64,000 nt of DNA from Chitinophagaceae bacterium. Lineage in GTDB: Bacteria > Bacteroidota > Bacteroidia > Chitinophagales > Chitinophagaceae. This document shows, piece after piece, positions 35,487 to 43,690 of the stretch. A program made the translations under genes and the position numbers. The DNA lies in the NCBI GenBank assembly GCA_947455215.1, contig CANGNA010000017.1, forward strand, positions 1 through 64,000. The letters run 5' to 3'. Each line of letters starts with the position of its first letter. Within the stretch, counting starts at the first letter, position 1. Below the pieces are notes generated by a model that did not search any database, had not been told where the DNA came from, and saw only the letters and a program-made list of their open reading frames with translations.

Positions 35487-37100
35487 TTAAGCTATTGTCA
35501 TCACCTTAGGTGCTGCAGAGCGGATCTCTTCGCTTGCCTTGTCAGCATACTTTTCGAAGTTCTTGATGAACAGGCCAGCCAGTTCATTAGCCTTTTTGTC
35601 ATACGCTTCCTTGTCAGCCCATGTGTTACGTGGCACCAGTATTTCTGATGGTACGTTAGGCACAGATGCCGGCATCAGCATGCCAAATACAGGGTGAGCA
35701 GTGTATTCTACATTATTCAGGTCGCCGCGCATAGCTGCGTTGATCATAGCACGTGTGTAGCTCAGCTTCATACGGCTACCTGTACCGTAAGCACCGCCGC
35801 TCCAGCCAGTGTTGATCAGCCATACATTTACATTCTTGTCAGCGTCCAGTTTCTGGCCCAGCAGCTCTGCATATTTAGCAGGGTGCAGTGGCAGGAACAC
35901 ACGGCCGAAACAAGCAGAGAAAGTGGTCTGTGGTTCAGTAACACCTACTTCTGTACCAGCTACCTTAGCAGTGTAACCACTGATGAAGTGATACATAGCC
36001 TGTTCCTTGGTCAGCTTGCTGATAGGAGGCAGGATACCGAAGGCATCACAAGTGAGGAAGAATATGTTTTTAGGCTGACCACCATAAGATGGTTCCTTAG
36101 CGTTTGGTATAAAGTTGATCGGGTAAGCAGCACGAGTGTTCTCGGTGATGCTGCCGTCAGCATAATCTACAGTGTTGGTACCTGCGTGGAACTTGATGTT
36201 CTCCAGCAATGCGCCTGGCTTGATAGCGGCATAGATCTCAGGCTCTTTTTCAGCGCTCAGGTCTATACATTTTGCGTAGCAACCACCTTCGAAGTTGAAT
36301 ACGCTGCCATCTGCCCATCCGTGCTCATCGTCACCTATCAGGCCACGGCTTGCATCAGCAGAAAGCGTTGTTTTACCAGTACCGCTCAAACCGAAGAACA
36401 GGGCAACATCGCCGTCCTTACCTTCGTTAGCAGAGCAGTGCATAGACAGTACTTTATGATCGTGCGGCAGAACAAAGTTCAGCACACCAAAGATACCTTT
36501 CTTCATTTCACCGGTGTAACCTGAGCCACCGATCAGGATGATGCGACGGGTAAAGTTCACGATAGTGAAGTTGGCCTGGCGGGTGCCGTCAACAGCAGGA
36601 TCGGCCTGGAAGCTCGGAGCCTGCAGTATCAGCCAGTCGTGGTTCTGGGTAGCTATCTCCTGCTCAGTTGGGCGCAGGAACAGATCGTTACAGAACAGGT
36701 TGGCCCATGGCGTTTCGTTCACCACGCGGATGTTCAGACGATATTTAGGATCGGCGCATGCATAAGCATCACGTACCCAAACCTCTTTACCGCTCATGTA
36801 CGCAGCCACCTTGTCATACAGCTTATCGAAAGCCTCAGGAGTAAAAGGAATGTTCACATCACCCCAATCCACGCTATCCTGTGTAATCGCATCTTTTACT
36901 GTAAACTTGTCTTTAGGGGAGCGGCCGGTAAACTTACCAGTGCTTACACACAGTGCGCCTGTATCGTTAAGCACGCCCTGGCCCAGCTCTAAGCTCTTCT
37001 TCACTAACTCATCGGGAGAGAGGTTCCAATGTGCTGTAGCTACATTCAGGCCCAACTCAGATAAGTTGAACGATTGGTTCTTTTTACCAAATTCCTGCAT
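35487..37100 (-). CDS. pckA: Phosphoenolpyruvate carboxykinase (ATP)
   Basis: 537 aa, the normal length for the ATP-dependent enzyme, which converts oxaloacetate and ATP to phosphoenolpyruvate, CO2 and ADP for gluconeogenesis in the cytoplasm. The kinase P-loop GLSGTGKTT is at 237-245, followed by LIGDDEHGW with the metal-binding acidic pair. Other conserved segments are GRSPKDKF near residue 59 (substrate Arg) and YTAKVAGTE / NTGWSGGAYGTGSRM near the adenine site. It is a single-gene unit with its own -7 element and terminator. A palindrome just upstream of the -7 element may be a control site. Confidence 0.98.
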   Translation of the reverse strand: MQEFGKKNQSFNLSELGLNVATAHWNLSPDELVKKSLELGQGVLNDTGALCVSTGKFTGRSPKDKFTVKDAITQDSVDWGDVNIPFTPEAFDKLYDKVAAYMSGKEVWVRDAYACADPKYRLNIRVVNETPWANLFCNDLFLRPTEQEIATQNHDWLILQAPSFQADPAVDGTRQANFTIVNFTRRIILIGGSGYTGEMKKGIFGVLNFVLPHDHKVLSMHCSANEGKDGDVALFFGLSGTGKTTLSADASRGLIGDDEHGWADGSVFNFEGGCYAKCIDLSAEKEPEIYAAIKPGALLENIKFHAGTNTVDYADGSITENTRAAYPINFIPNAKEPSYGGQPKNIFFLTCDAFGILPPISKLTKEQAMYHFISGYTAKVAGTEVGVTEPQTTFSACFGRVFLPLHPAKYAELLGQKLDADKNVNVWLINTGWSGGAYGTGSRMKLSYTRAMINAAMRGDLNNVEYTAHPVFGMLMPASVPNVPSEILVPRNTWADKEAYDKKANELAGLFIKNFEKYADKASEEIRSAAPKVMTIA

Positions 37101-37133
37101 AATTTTTCTTTTTATAGATTATAAGACAGGCTG

Positions 37134-37161
37134 CAAAAGTAACACTTTAATGAATAAAGTG
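37134..37161 (-). promoter_or_regulatory. pckA -7 element with adjacent palindrome
   Basis: The minus strand reads TACTTTTG (37134-37141), giving a leader of about 27 nt. Directly upstream, CACTTTA (37143-37149) and TAAAGTG (37155-37161) form a 7-bp inverted repeat with a 5-nt centre, placed between the -7 and -33 regions where a bound protein could block or help RNA polymerase. Confidence 0.5.
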
Positions 37162-37394
37162 GTTGTAGCCCCACCAAAAATAGCATATGATAATCAGCAG
37201 GATTTTTGACTATTACCACCTTGTTGATATCCCTTACCGTAAAAACGTAACTTTATCTGTTATATGATTGTGTCAATACGTCAATCCGGCGTCCGCAATC
37301 TTTTTGAACTATTCACCATTCGAACTATTGAATTGACAAGACGAAAATCCAAAAGCACCTTGGAATATTATTTTTAATATATATAGATACGATT

Positions 37395-38111
37395 ATGTTT
37401 TTGGACCTTCGATACACAATGATCTTGCTAATATTTTTAAATGGTTGCACCACAACGGTAAAGAATCAACCGTTAAAAGACCCGTATCAGATTTTACTAA
37501 ATGAAAACTTTTTTGATGGGCGTGATACTTTGATAGACGGCCTTTGGCTGGATATAAGCCATGATAGTTTTGCGGCTTACATTGACTACGACAATAATAA
37601 AGTTAGCTTTTATAAGCAAATGAATTGTAAGCTACATTACAAAGGTTCAGCAAAACTAGGCGACAGAATGGGACAAATACATTTTGAAGACCTAGACGGC
37701 GATGGTGTTGTCGAAATCATGACTAATACGTCTCCAAATGGCAATGGTAACGAATGGTTCAATGTTTATAAATATGATAACTTGAATGATTCCATTGTTT
37801 ATGCTGGTGATCTCACTACAGATTATACAATTGACACTTTACATGGTACTATTCAAGTATTCCACGAAGGGAGTTGGTATACTGACGTATATAAGGCATT
37901 GTACAAATGGCACGGTGATAGCTTAATTTTAGAAAAAAAGATTGTTAAAGCATTAAAAATCAAAGACCAGGAACATGACGACATGTTCCTTGATTACTAT
38001 GCCAACTCTACTCATACACGAAATGGCCTGAAACGTGTAAACCATGAAACATGGAGCGACAACAATAAAAAACAAAATGCGCTATGGGATAATTTCTTTA
38101 CTCAACTTTAA
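37395..38111 (+). CDS. Hypothetical lipoprotein, AT-rich
   Basis: 238 aa. A short hydrophobic start and the lipobox-like FLNGC (Cys18) suggest a lipoprotein; ATG 37419 (MILLIFLNGC) is an equally good start. Residues of about 90-130 contain HFEDLDGDGVVEIMTNTSP, a single FG-GAP/VCBS-like Asp-rich loop, followed by NEWFNVYKYDNL. The gene is visibly richer in A/T (many AAA, TTT and ATA codons) than its neighbours and has no obvious operon partners, which fits recent acquisition. I do not recognise the family. Confidence 0.72.
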   Translation: MFLDLRYTMILLIFLNGCTTTVKNQPLKDPYQILLNENFFDGRDTLIDGLWLDISHDSFAAYIDYDNNKVSFYKQMNCKLHYKGSAKLGDRMGQIHFEDLDGDGVVEIMTNTSPNGNGNEWFNVYKYDNLNDSIVYAGDLTTDYTIDTLHGTIQVFHEGSWYTDVYKALYKWHGDSLILEKKIVKALKIKDQEHDDMFLDYYANSTHTRNGLKRVNHETWSDNNKKQNALWDNFFTQL

Positions 38112-38155
38112 AGGCCATCCTCATCGACCTGAAATCCTGAAAGTTTTATAAAAAT

Positions 38156-38190
38156 AAATAACCCACTCCAATTTCGGAGCGGGTCATTTT
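38156..38190. terminator. Terminator between convergent genes at 38.1 and 38.2 kb
   Basis: GACCCGCTCC and GGAGTGGGTT (minus strand) form a stem with one G-T pair, followed by a T-rich stretch on both sides. It lies between the convergent lipoprotein gene and the gene at 38205-38918. Confidence 0.75.
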
Positions 38191-38204
38191 TCTGAACCAT
38201 TCAA

Positions 38205-38918
38205 TTATTTCGCGTCGAAGGTTGAGTTGGGTGACTGTGGCGGCGTGTTCAGGTTACGGCCTTTGTTCTTGTCTACACCGTCGTACTGTGGGCTGTTCTT
38301 GCCATGGTAGGGCGCATTGGCATTATTGATGCCTGTATCGTGGCGGCCAACAACGGTGTAGGGCGCAAGAGTAACGTCGCTATTGTCCTGGTAAGGCAAA
38401 GACTGCTGTTGTGGTGCCACTGCAGGCTGTTCCATAAATGTTTGGGTAGTTGTTGTAGCCACAACACCGCTTGGGGTTACCGTAGTAGACTTTTGTACAG
38501 GCCCCTGGGTAGCAGTTGTAGTTGTCATACCACCAGGATTAGGGCTTTCGCCGGGCTTGCAAATGTGATATTTGCCATTGCCCTTACATACTGGGTAATT
38601 CTTGGCATACTGCGAATTGGCACTTGTACCCACCAGTGCCCCATCTGCAGGCACAGCAGGTGTATTAGTGGTTACGGGGGCAGTCCATACCGGGTTCTTC
38701 AGCTGTGGTGTAGCCGTCATATTGCTGCAAGTTGTTGTCGATGGGCGTACACCACAAGTGTAGTATTTACCATTCTTCTTGCACACCTTGTAGTTCTGGC
38801 CATACTTTTCGGTCTTGCAGGTAGCTTTTTTTACTGTTGCTTTGGTAGTAGTTGTCTGTGCTTCTGCACTTATTGCGGTAAAACCGCAGATGGCTAGTGC
38901 TATTATTAACTTGTTCAT
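38205..38918 (-). CDS. Secreted protein with a duplicated C-x8-C motif
   Basis: 237 aa with a signal peptide MNKLIIALAICGFTAISAEA. Two copies of one short motif are visible: YGQNYKVCKKNGKYYTC (C46, C55) and YAKNYPVCKGNGKYHIC (C111, C120), both C-x8-C with NGKY between the cysteines. The rest is low-complexity Thr/Gln/Pro/Asn-rich sequence. It probably folds as two tiny disulfide-closed hairpins on a disordered chain. No family is recognised; secreted or periplasmic location is inferred from the signal. Confidence 0.75.
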   Translation of the reverse strand: MNKLIIALAICGFTAISAEAQTTTTKATVKKATCKTEKYGQNYKVCKKNGKYYTCGVRPSTTTCSNMTATPQLKNPVWTAPVTTNTPAVPADGALVGTSANSQYAKNYPVCKGNGKYHICKPGESPNPGGMTTTTATQGPVQKSTTVTPSGVVATTTTQTFMEQPAVAPQQQSLPYQDNSDVTLAPYTVVGRHDTGINNANAPYHGKNSPQYDGVDKNKGRNLNTPPQSPNSTFDAK

Positions 38919-39062
38919 GATCTCAGTATTTTATGGTTCAAAATGTTTCCTGCTTACAGAGGAGTAAAACACGTACCATGCCATGTTAAAGAAATCACAA
39001 ACAGGAAAACCAACGCAAAACCAACCGCTTATGGAATTATTGCATTTATCAGTCTGTATTGT

Positions 39063-39536
39063 ATGAACAGCCGCTTATTTATATACCTGCCTGTGTGGAG
39101 CTTTGCCGGCATAACAGCCTGCCTTATAGCGTTCGGCATATGGCAGACCAGGAAAATAGATGAGCGGCTCGCCTCAAAAACGCTGCCCACATCATTTGCC
39201 CCCATATTTTGCACCCTTGATTACGGGCCGGGTACTCTTGTGCTACTGGAAAAAAATGGGAAGATAAGTTATGTGTATCCTGGCCCTGGCCCTAACCCGG
39301 ACGTGCATCCGGTCTATCGTGATAAACCGGACAGTACCGTAAAACAATATACTGATAGCTGCTGGCCCATCCGCATCTATGCCGACAGAGATATACCGGG
39401 AACAGAAGTGCTGAAAATTACCGATAGCCTGAGAAGTAACTGTAAATACAGGTGCATACGTCTGTTGGTAAAATACTACCCCGGCAGCTATATAGATAAT
39501 ATTACAACGAACGACTCAACTCCAGCAGGCGGCTAA
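39063..39536 (+). CDS. Hypothetical membrane-anchored protein
   Basis: 157 aa from ATG 39063, chosen because it directly starts a transmembrane segment (FIYLPVWSFAGITACLIAFGIW); the frame is open further upstream to 38943 but that part has no protein-like features. After the anchor (about 1-30) comes a soluble domain with LDYGPGTLVLLEKNGKISYV and VYPGPGPNPDVHPVYRDKPD. The 3' end overlaps the small convergent gene at 39502-39696 by 35 bp. Function unknown. Confidence 0.6.
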   Translation: MNSRLFIYLPVWSFAGITACLIAFGIWQTRKIDERLASKTLPTSFAPIFCTLDYGPGTLVLLEKNGKISYVYPGPGPNPDVHPVYRDKPDSTVKQYTDSCWPIRIYADRDIPGTEVLKITDSLRSNCKYRCIRLLVKYYPGSYIDNITTNDSTPAGG

Positions 39537-39696
39537 CCGCCTCGGGGCGCGGACTGAGCAATTCTTTTTGCAGGCCATCCTTCAGTTTCTGCTCCAGGTG
39601 AAAACTATCGCCTGTAAGGGAATGAAAATTAAGATCGGTAACCTGGTCTATATAAATGGCCTTGTCTGAAAGTTTTTGATGTAAAGTTTTATTCAT
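39502..39696 (-). CDS. Small hypothetical protein, 64 aa
   Basis: MNKTLHQKLSDKAIYIDQV... is charged, leucine-rich and free of the odd Cys/Trp/Arg composition of shadow frames. It has helix-forming segments (HLEQKLKDGLQKELL, SRLLELSRSL). It has its own intergenic upstream region and converges on the preceding gene with a 35-bp overlap. I judge it real on composition and placement only; function is unknown. Confidence 0.55.
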   Translation of the reverse strand: MNKTLHQKLSDKAIYIDQVTDLNFHSLTGDSFHLEQKLKDGLQKELLSPRPEAVSRLLELSRSL

Positions 39697-39797
39697 TGAA
39701 CCCGTAGTTTTTTAGTGGTGTATCAAGAAAAAACGCACCAACAATTGTTTTATTGTATATCTCTATAAAATAAACGTTAAAGGGCAGCCGCTTGCCG

Positions 39798-39831
39798 TTT
39801 GATACCGCCACGTAACTTCACAACAATTTTG
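39798..39831 (+). promoter_or_regulatory. Promoter abutting the epimerase start codon
   Basis: TTTG (39798-39801) and CAATTTTG (39824-39831, one mismatch to TAnnTTTG) are 22 nt apart. Transcription would start only a few bases before the ATG at 39839, so the mRNA would be almost leaderless. Confidence 0.45.
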
Positions 39832-39838
39832 CAACCGT

Positions 39839-40783
39839 ATGGAAACAATAGGTATAACAGGAGGAACGGGATTTGTGGGTAAGTATATTACCCGCATACT
39901 TATCGAAAAAGGCTATAACGTTGTGATCTTCACGCGTAATGCCGCCGGACGTCCATCCACAGGAAACGTCGCCTATGCCGCATGGGACCCCGAAAAGCAA
40001 TTTTGCGACACCGCAGCACTTGCACGCCTCCATGGCATCATACACCTTGCCGGCGCAGGCGTAGCCGATAAGCGCTGGACCGCAGCACGTAAAAAAGAGA
40101 TAGTAGACAGCCGCGTAGACGCTACACGTTTTTTAGTGGCACAGCTACAACAACATGCACCCGATTGCAAAACATTCGTAGCCGCCTCAGCCATTGGCTT
40201 TTATGGCCCCGACAGACCCGGAACACCACAATTCACCGAAAATGACACCCCGTATACCGATTTCCTGGCAACCACCTGCCGTGGCTGGGAAACAGCCTCG
40301 CTGGGAGCAGCAGCCTTTGCCCGAACAGCTATTATACGCATTGGCATCGTATTAGGCAAAGAGAGCGGTGCCTTTAAAGAATTTGTGAAGCCCATGCATT
40401 TTGGCATTAAGCCCTACCTGGGTGGTGGCAGCCAGGTAACCAGCTGGATAGCAGTGGAGGACCTTGCCCGCTTGTTTGTGTACGCTCTTGAAACGGAACG
40501 TATGCAAGGCATATATAATGGCGTAGCTCCTCATCCGGTATCGCAGGCCAGCCTTATGGATGTGGCCGGCGAAATAATGGGCGGCATAAAGTTACCTGTA
40601 CCCGTACCCGCTTTTGTTTTGAAAATAATGCTCGGGGAGATGAGCGTGGAAGTACTAAAGAGTTGTAACGTAAGTGCCGGCAAAACTATTAATGCAGGTT
40701 TCCGGTTTTCCTACCCCACCATCAGGCAGGCTGCAGAAAGTATATTAAAAAAAAATGACCACATTGGTGGTCAACAGAATTAA
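39839..40783 (+). CDS. TIGR01777-family NAD(P)-dependent epimerase-like protein
   Basis: 314 aa. The N-terminal Rossmann motif GITGGTGFVGKYIT (residues 5-18) is that of extended short-chain dehydrogenases. IIHLAGAGVADKRWTAARKKEI and VAASAIGFYG are hallmark segments of the TIGR01777 (YfcH/SulA-homologue) group, as is the C-terminal DUF1731-like tail (LPVPVPAFVLKIMLGEMSVEVL). Substrate unknown; some members are linked to cell-division or oxidative functions. It is monocistronic, and its last codons contain the terminator used by the convergent response-regulator gene. Confidence 0.92.
   Translation: METIGITGGTGFVGKYITRILIEKGYNVVIFTRNAAGRPSTGNVAYAAWDPEKQFCDTAALARLHGIIHLAGAGVADKRWTAARKKEIVDSRVDATRFLVAQLQQHAPDCKTFVAASAIGFYGPDRPGTPQFTENDTPYTDFLATTCRGWETASLGAAAFARTAIIRIGIVLGKESGAFKEFVKPMHFGIKPYLGGGSQVTSWIAVEDLARLFVYALETERMQGIYNGVAPHPVSQASLMDVAGEIMGGIKLPVPVPAFVLKIMLGEMSVEVLKSCNVSAGKTINAGFRFSYPTIRQAAESILKKNDHIGGQQN
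40747..40773 (-). terminator. Terminator of the response-regulator gene, inside the 3' end of the epimerase gene
   Basis: On the minus strand TGACCAC and GTGGTCA pair across 4 nt and are followed by nine Ts (A tract 40747-40755). It lies 24 bp beyond the response-regulator stop and within codons of the convergent epimerase gene. Confidence 0.75.
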
Positions 40784-40796
40784 AGAACTTATATTA

Positions 40797-41264
40797 TTAA
40801 GATAACAATTGTTGCCTCACCAAGAATTCCAGCTGCTCGTTGCTGAGTGTCAGCTTGGCGTTCATTTCCTTCTCTTCTATCTTTTCCTTGTAAACAGCAT
40901 ATGCCCGCTGTATGGTCATATCCAGTTCTTCCTCGTTCCAGGGCTTGGATAAATAGTGGAATATCTTGCCTTTATTTACAGCATCTATTACCGCAGTCAT
41001 ATCGGCATAGCCGGTAAGCAAAATGCGGGTAGGCAGCGGAAACTCATCTAATATACTCTCCAGGAACTCTACACCGGTCATTTGCGGCATACGCTGGTCG
41101 GTGATGATCACGTTTACAGTATTGTTCCTTAACATCTTTATCGCCTCTTCTCCACTGATCGCCGTTAATATGTTATACTTTATCCTAAACACCGCTTTAA
41201 AAGAGATAAGATTATTCTCCTCATCATCTACATACAGAACCGATATCTTATCAACTTTCGCCAT
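40797..41264 (-). CDS. Single-domain response regulator
   Basis: 155 aa. A CheY-like receiver fills residues 7-125: acidic pocket D13/D14, phospho-acceptor D56 in IITDQRMP, T84 in LLTGYAD and K107 in SKPW. The DQRMP signature is typical of receivers found with HD-GYP or kinase partners. A short helical tail (KEKIEEKEMNAKLTLSNEQLEFLV) follows, with no DNA-binding domain, so output is by protein contact. It is transcribed away from the kinase island and is a close relative of the receiver at the start of the hybrid kinase at 46571. Confidence 0.93.
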   Translation of the reverse strand: MAKVDKISVLYVDDEENNLISFKAVFRIKYNILTAISGEEAIKMLRNNTVNVIITDQRMPQMTGVEFLESILDEFPLPTRILLTGYADMTAVIDAVNKGKIFHYLSKPWNEEELDMTIQRAYAVYKEKIEEKEMNAKLTLSNEQLEFLVRQQLLS

Positions 41265-41384
41265 GCGTTATTTGATATTCATTTAAATATAACTGTCTGC
41301 AAGGTACAAAATAATTGGAATATCCCTTTGTTATCGTACATTTATCCTCATTAACAAATTACAGTTTACATAAACAAATAAGTT

Positions 41385-43688
41385 ATGTTAACAGAAAAAT
41401 TACAATTCACAAAACAACTTAATAACAGCTATCAGCCTGTATTTTTCAGGCTCCATGATGCACACCAGAAACTGGCTTTCGAACAATTGCTGGATTCGAA
41501 ACCACATATGATGGCCCACGATACTATGTGGGCACAGTTAAAAGAACTGGTAAAATCAAATAATCCGTCCCGCACCCTCTCTATGGACGAAATAGAGGCC
41601 GGAATAAAACAGCACCTGGGCACCACCCCAATGCACGAATATGGCGTGTGGGTATACTACCCATGGAGCGAACGCGTAGTACATATATTAGACGAAGAAG
41701 AATTTAAAGAATTAAGAACCAACAGGAACAGGTACAAAATAACACGTGCAGAGCAGGATACGCTCCATAGCAAAAAAGTGGGGGTCATCGGCCTTTCCGT
41801 AGGCCAATCGGTATCACTTACCCTGGCCATGGAGCGTGGCTTTGGCGAACTGAGGATAGCCGATTATGACGACCTGGAGATCACTAACCTGAACAGGTTG
41901 CGTAGCGGCGTGCACAATATGGGACTATTAAAGACTGTGCTGGTAGCCAGAGAGATAGCGGAAATAGATCCATACCTGAAGGTGACACCGTTTCACGAAG
42001 GCATAACAGAAGAGAATATCGAAAGTTTCCTGCTGGATAACGGCAAACTGGACGTATTGATAGATGAATGCGACGGTGTGGAGGTAAAGATAAAATGCCG
42101 CATAGCGGCCAAGAAACACGGCATACCCGTGCTTATGGAGGCCAGCGACAGAGGCACAATAGATATAGAACGCTTTGACCTGGAACCAGACAGGCCAATA
42201 CTGCATGGCAAGGTAGAGCACCTGGACCTGAGCAAGGTGAAGGAAGCCAAAACCATGGAAGACAAACTCCCGTACCTGCTGCCGATAGTAGGTATAGAGA
42301 CCATGTCTACCCGCCTCAAGGCATCGGCAGTAGAAATTGGCCAGACGATCAATACGTGGCCGCAACTGGCCAGCGCAGTAACCCTTGGTGGCGGCATTAC
42401 TGCCGACATCTGCCGCAGGGTGTTGCTGGACCAGGTACATGTGTCCGGCCGCTGGTTCATTGATATTGAAGACCTTATAGGCGACCCGAAACCCAAACAG
42501 AAAGAATACGACTACGATATACCACCTGTAACAAAGGAAGGGCTGAGAGCAAAAGCCGCACAGGTGCCCCATACGCCAGTTAACGGCGCTATCACAGATA
42601 CAACAGTAATCAACCAACTGATAGAAGCGGCGGCCATTACACCGTCTGCGGGCAACAACCAGCCGTGGCGTTTATACTATGACGGCCAGCGGATTGTATT
42701 GTTCGATGATCCCGTGCGCTCTGCGGCATTTGCCAACTACCGGAATATGAAGACCTTCTTTTCCATGGGATCATTGCTGGAGAATGTAGATCTGAAGGCA
42801 AAAGAACTGGGTATTGGCCTGGAAGTAAAACTGTTCCCGCTAAAGGAACAGGGCATCTACGATCCCGTGGCCACTATCATACCTTACAAAAAAGAGCATG
42901 TACAGAAAGATGAGCTGATCAACTACATGTACACCCGCCATACCAATCGCAAGCCGGGCGACCCATCAATACGCATCTCTTTAGATGCATGGGCCGAAAT
43001 GAAACAGGCGATAGCCCCTGTGAGTGCGGTGCAGATGATAGTAACAGAAGACCAGGCGGTGATACAGAAGATGGCCGATATTGCCGGCCGGGCCGAAAAA
43101 CTGAGGATGTTTGTACCTGAGGGTCATGCAGACCTCTTCCGCAGGGAGATACGCTGGGATGCGGAAAGCGCCATCAACACGCGCGACGGACTTGACATAC
43201 GCACACTGGACCTTAAGGCCAAAGATGCTGTGGGCTTCAGGGTGATACAAGATCCACGTGCTATTCAATTGGTGGCCGGCTGGAAAATGGGTAAGTCGCT
43301 GGAAGACATGTCCAAAAACCTTGTCGCTACGTCTTCAGCAGTGTGCCTGTTCATGGTACCTGAGTTTACACCCGAAAATTGTGTAGCCGTAGGGCATGCA
43401 TTAGAACGTATATGGCTGGTGGCTGAAAAGCATAAAATAGCCCTTCAGCCTATGATGGCTACCATTTTACACCTTATAAGGCTTAACCATGGGGGTGGTG
43501 ATGCCATGCCGGCAGATGTACGCGAAGAATTCGTTGTGCTGCAAAAGGAGTTTGTTCAATTATTTAACTTATCTTCAACAAAGCAAGTACCCTTATTTTT
43601 ATTCAGACTCTTCATATCCGACGAACCCGAAGTAAGATCACTACGATTGAATATTGATGAGATCTATATTTCGGACACTAATAACTAA
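41385..43688 (+). CDS. E1-like adenylyltransferase / nitroreductase fusion (Rv1355c-like)
   Basis: 767 aa. After an N-terminal region of about 125 residues comes a ThiF/E1-like ATP-binding domain: GVIGLSVGQSV (133-143), RIADYDDLEITNLNR with D160, N168 and R171, and K183. There is no zinc-binding CxxC pair. From about residue 408 to 700 there is a nitroreductase-like flavin domain (AAAITPSAGNNQPWRLYYDG). This pairing is that of the Rv1355c family, whose reaction is not established. The acyltransferase-like gene begins 2 bp after its stop and a sensor kinase follows, so it probably makes or modifies something sensed by the kinase cluster; this is inference. Confidence 0.88.
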   Translation: MLTEKLQFTKQLNNSYQPVFFRLHDAHQKLAFEQLLDSKPHMMAHDTMWAQLKELVKSNNPSRTLSMDEIEAGIKQHLGTTPMHEYGVWVYYPWSERVVHILDEEEFKELRTNRNRYKITRAEQDTLHSKKVGVIGLSVGQSVSLTLAMERGFGELRIADYDDLEITNLNRLRSGVHNMGLLKTVLVAREIAEIDPYLKVTPFHEGITEENIESFLLDNGKLDVLIDECDGVEVKIKCRIAAKKHGIPVLMEASDRGTIDIERFDLEPDRPILHGKVEHLDLSKVKEAKTMEDKLPYLLPIVGIETMSTRLKASAVEIGQTINTWPQLASAVTLGGGITADICRRVLLDQVHVSGRWFIDIEDLIGDPKPKQKEYDYDIPPVTKEGLRAKAAQVPHTPVNGAITDTTVINQLIEAAAITPSAGNNQPWRLYYDGQRIVLFDDPVRSAAFANYRNMKTFFSMGSLLENVDLKAKELGIGLEVKLFPLKEQGIYDPVATIIPYKKEHVQKDELINYMYTRHTNRKPGDPSIRISLDAWAEMKQAIAPVSAVQMIVTEDQAVIQKMADIAGRAEKLRMFVPEGHADLFRREIRWDAESAINTRDGLDIRTLDLKAKDAVGFRVIQDPRAIQLVAGWKMGKSLEDMSKNLVATSSAVCLFMVPEFTPENCVAVGHALERIWLVAEKHKIALQPMMATILHLIRLNHGGGDAMPADVREEFVVLQKEFVQLFNLSSTKQVPLFLFRLFISDEPEVRSLRLNIDEIYISDTNN

Positions 43689-43690
43689 TA

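Noticed and set aside
35694-36524. 276-codon open frame antisense to pckA
   Set aside because: Lies entirely within the confidently assigned pckA; composition rich in Cys/Ser/Val is typical of a shadow frame.
38943-39062. Upstream extension of the membrane-protein gene at 39063
   Set aside because: The extra 40 codons lack a membrane-protein or signal character, and the ATG at 39063 directly precedes the transmembrane segment.
41928-42617. 229-codon minus-strand open frame inside the fusion enzyme gene
   Set aside because: Antisense to coding sequence with clear E1 motifs; the translation is Tyr/His/Cys-rich nonsense.
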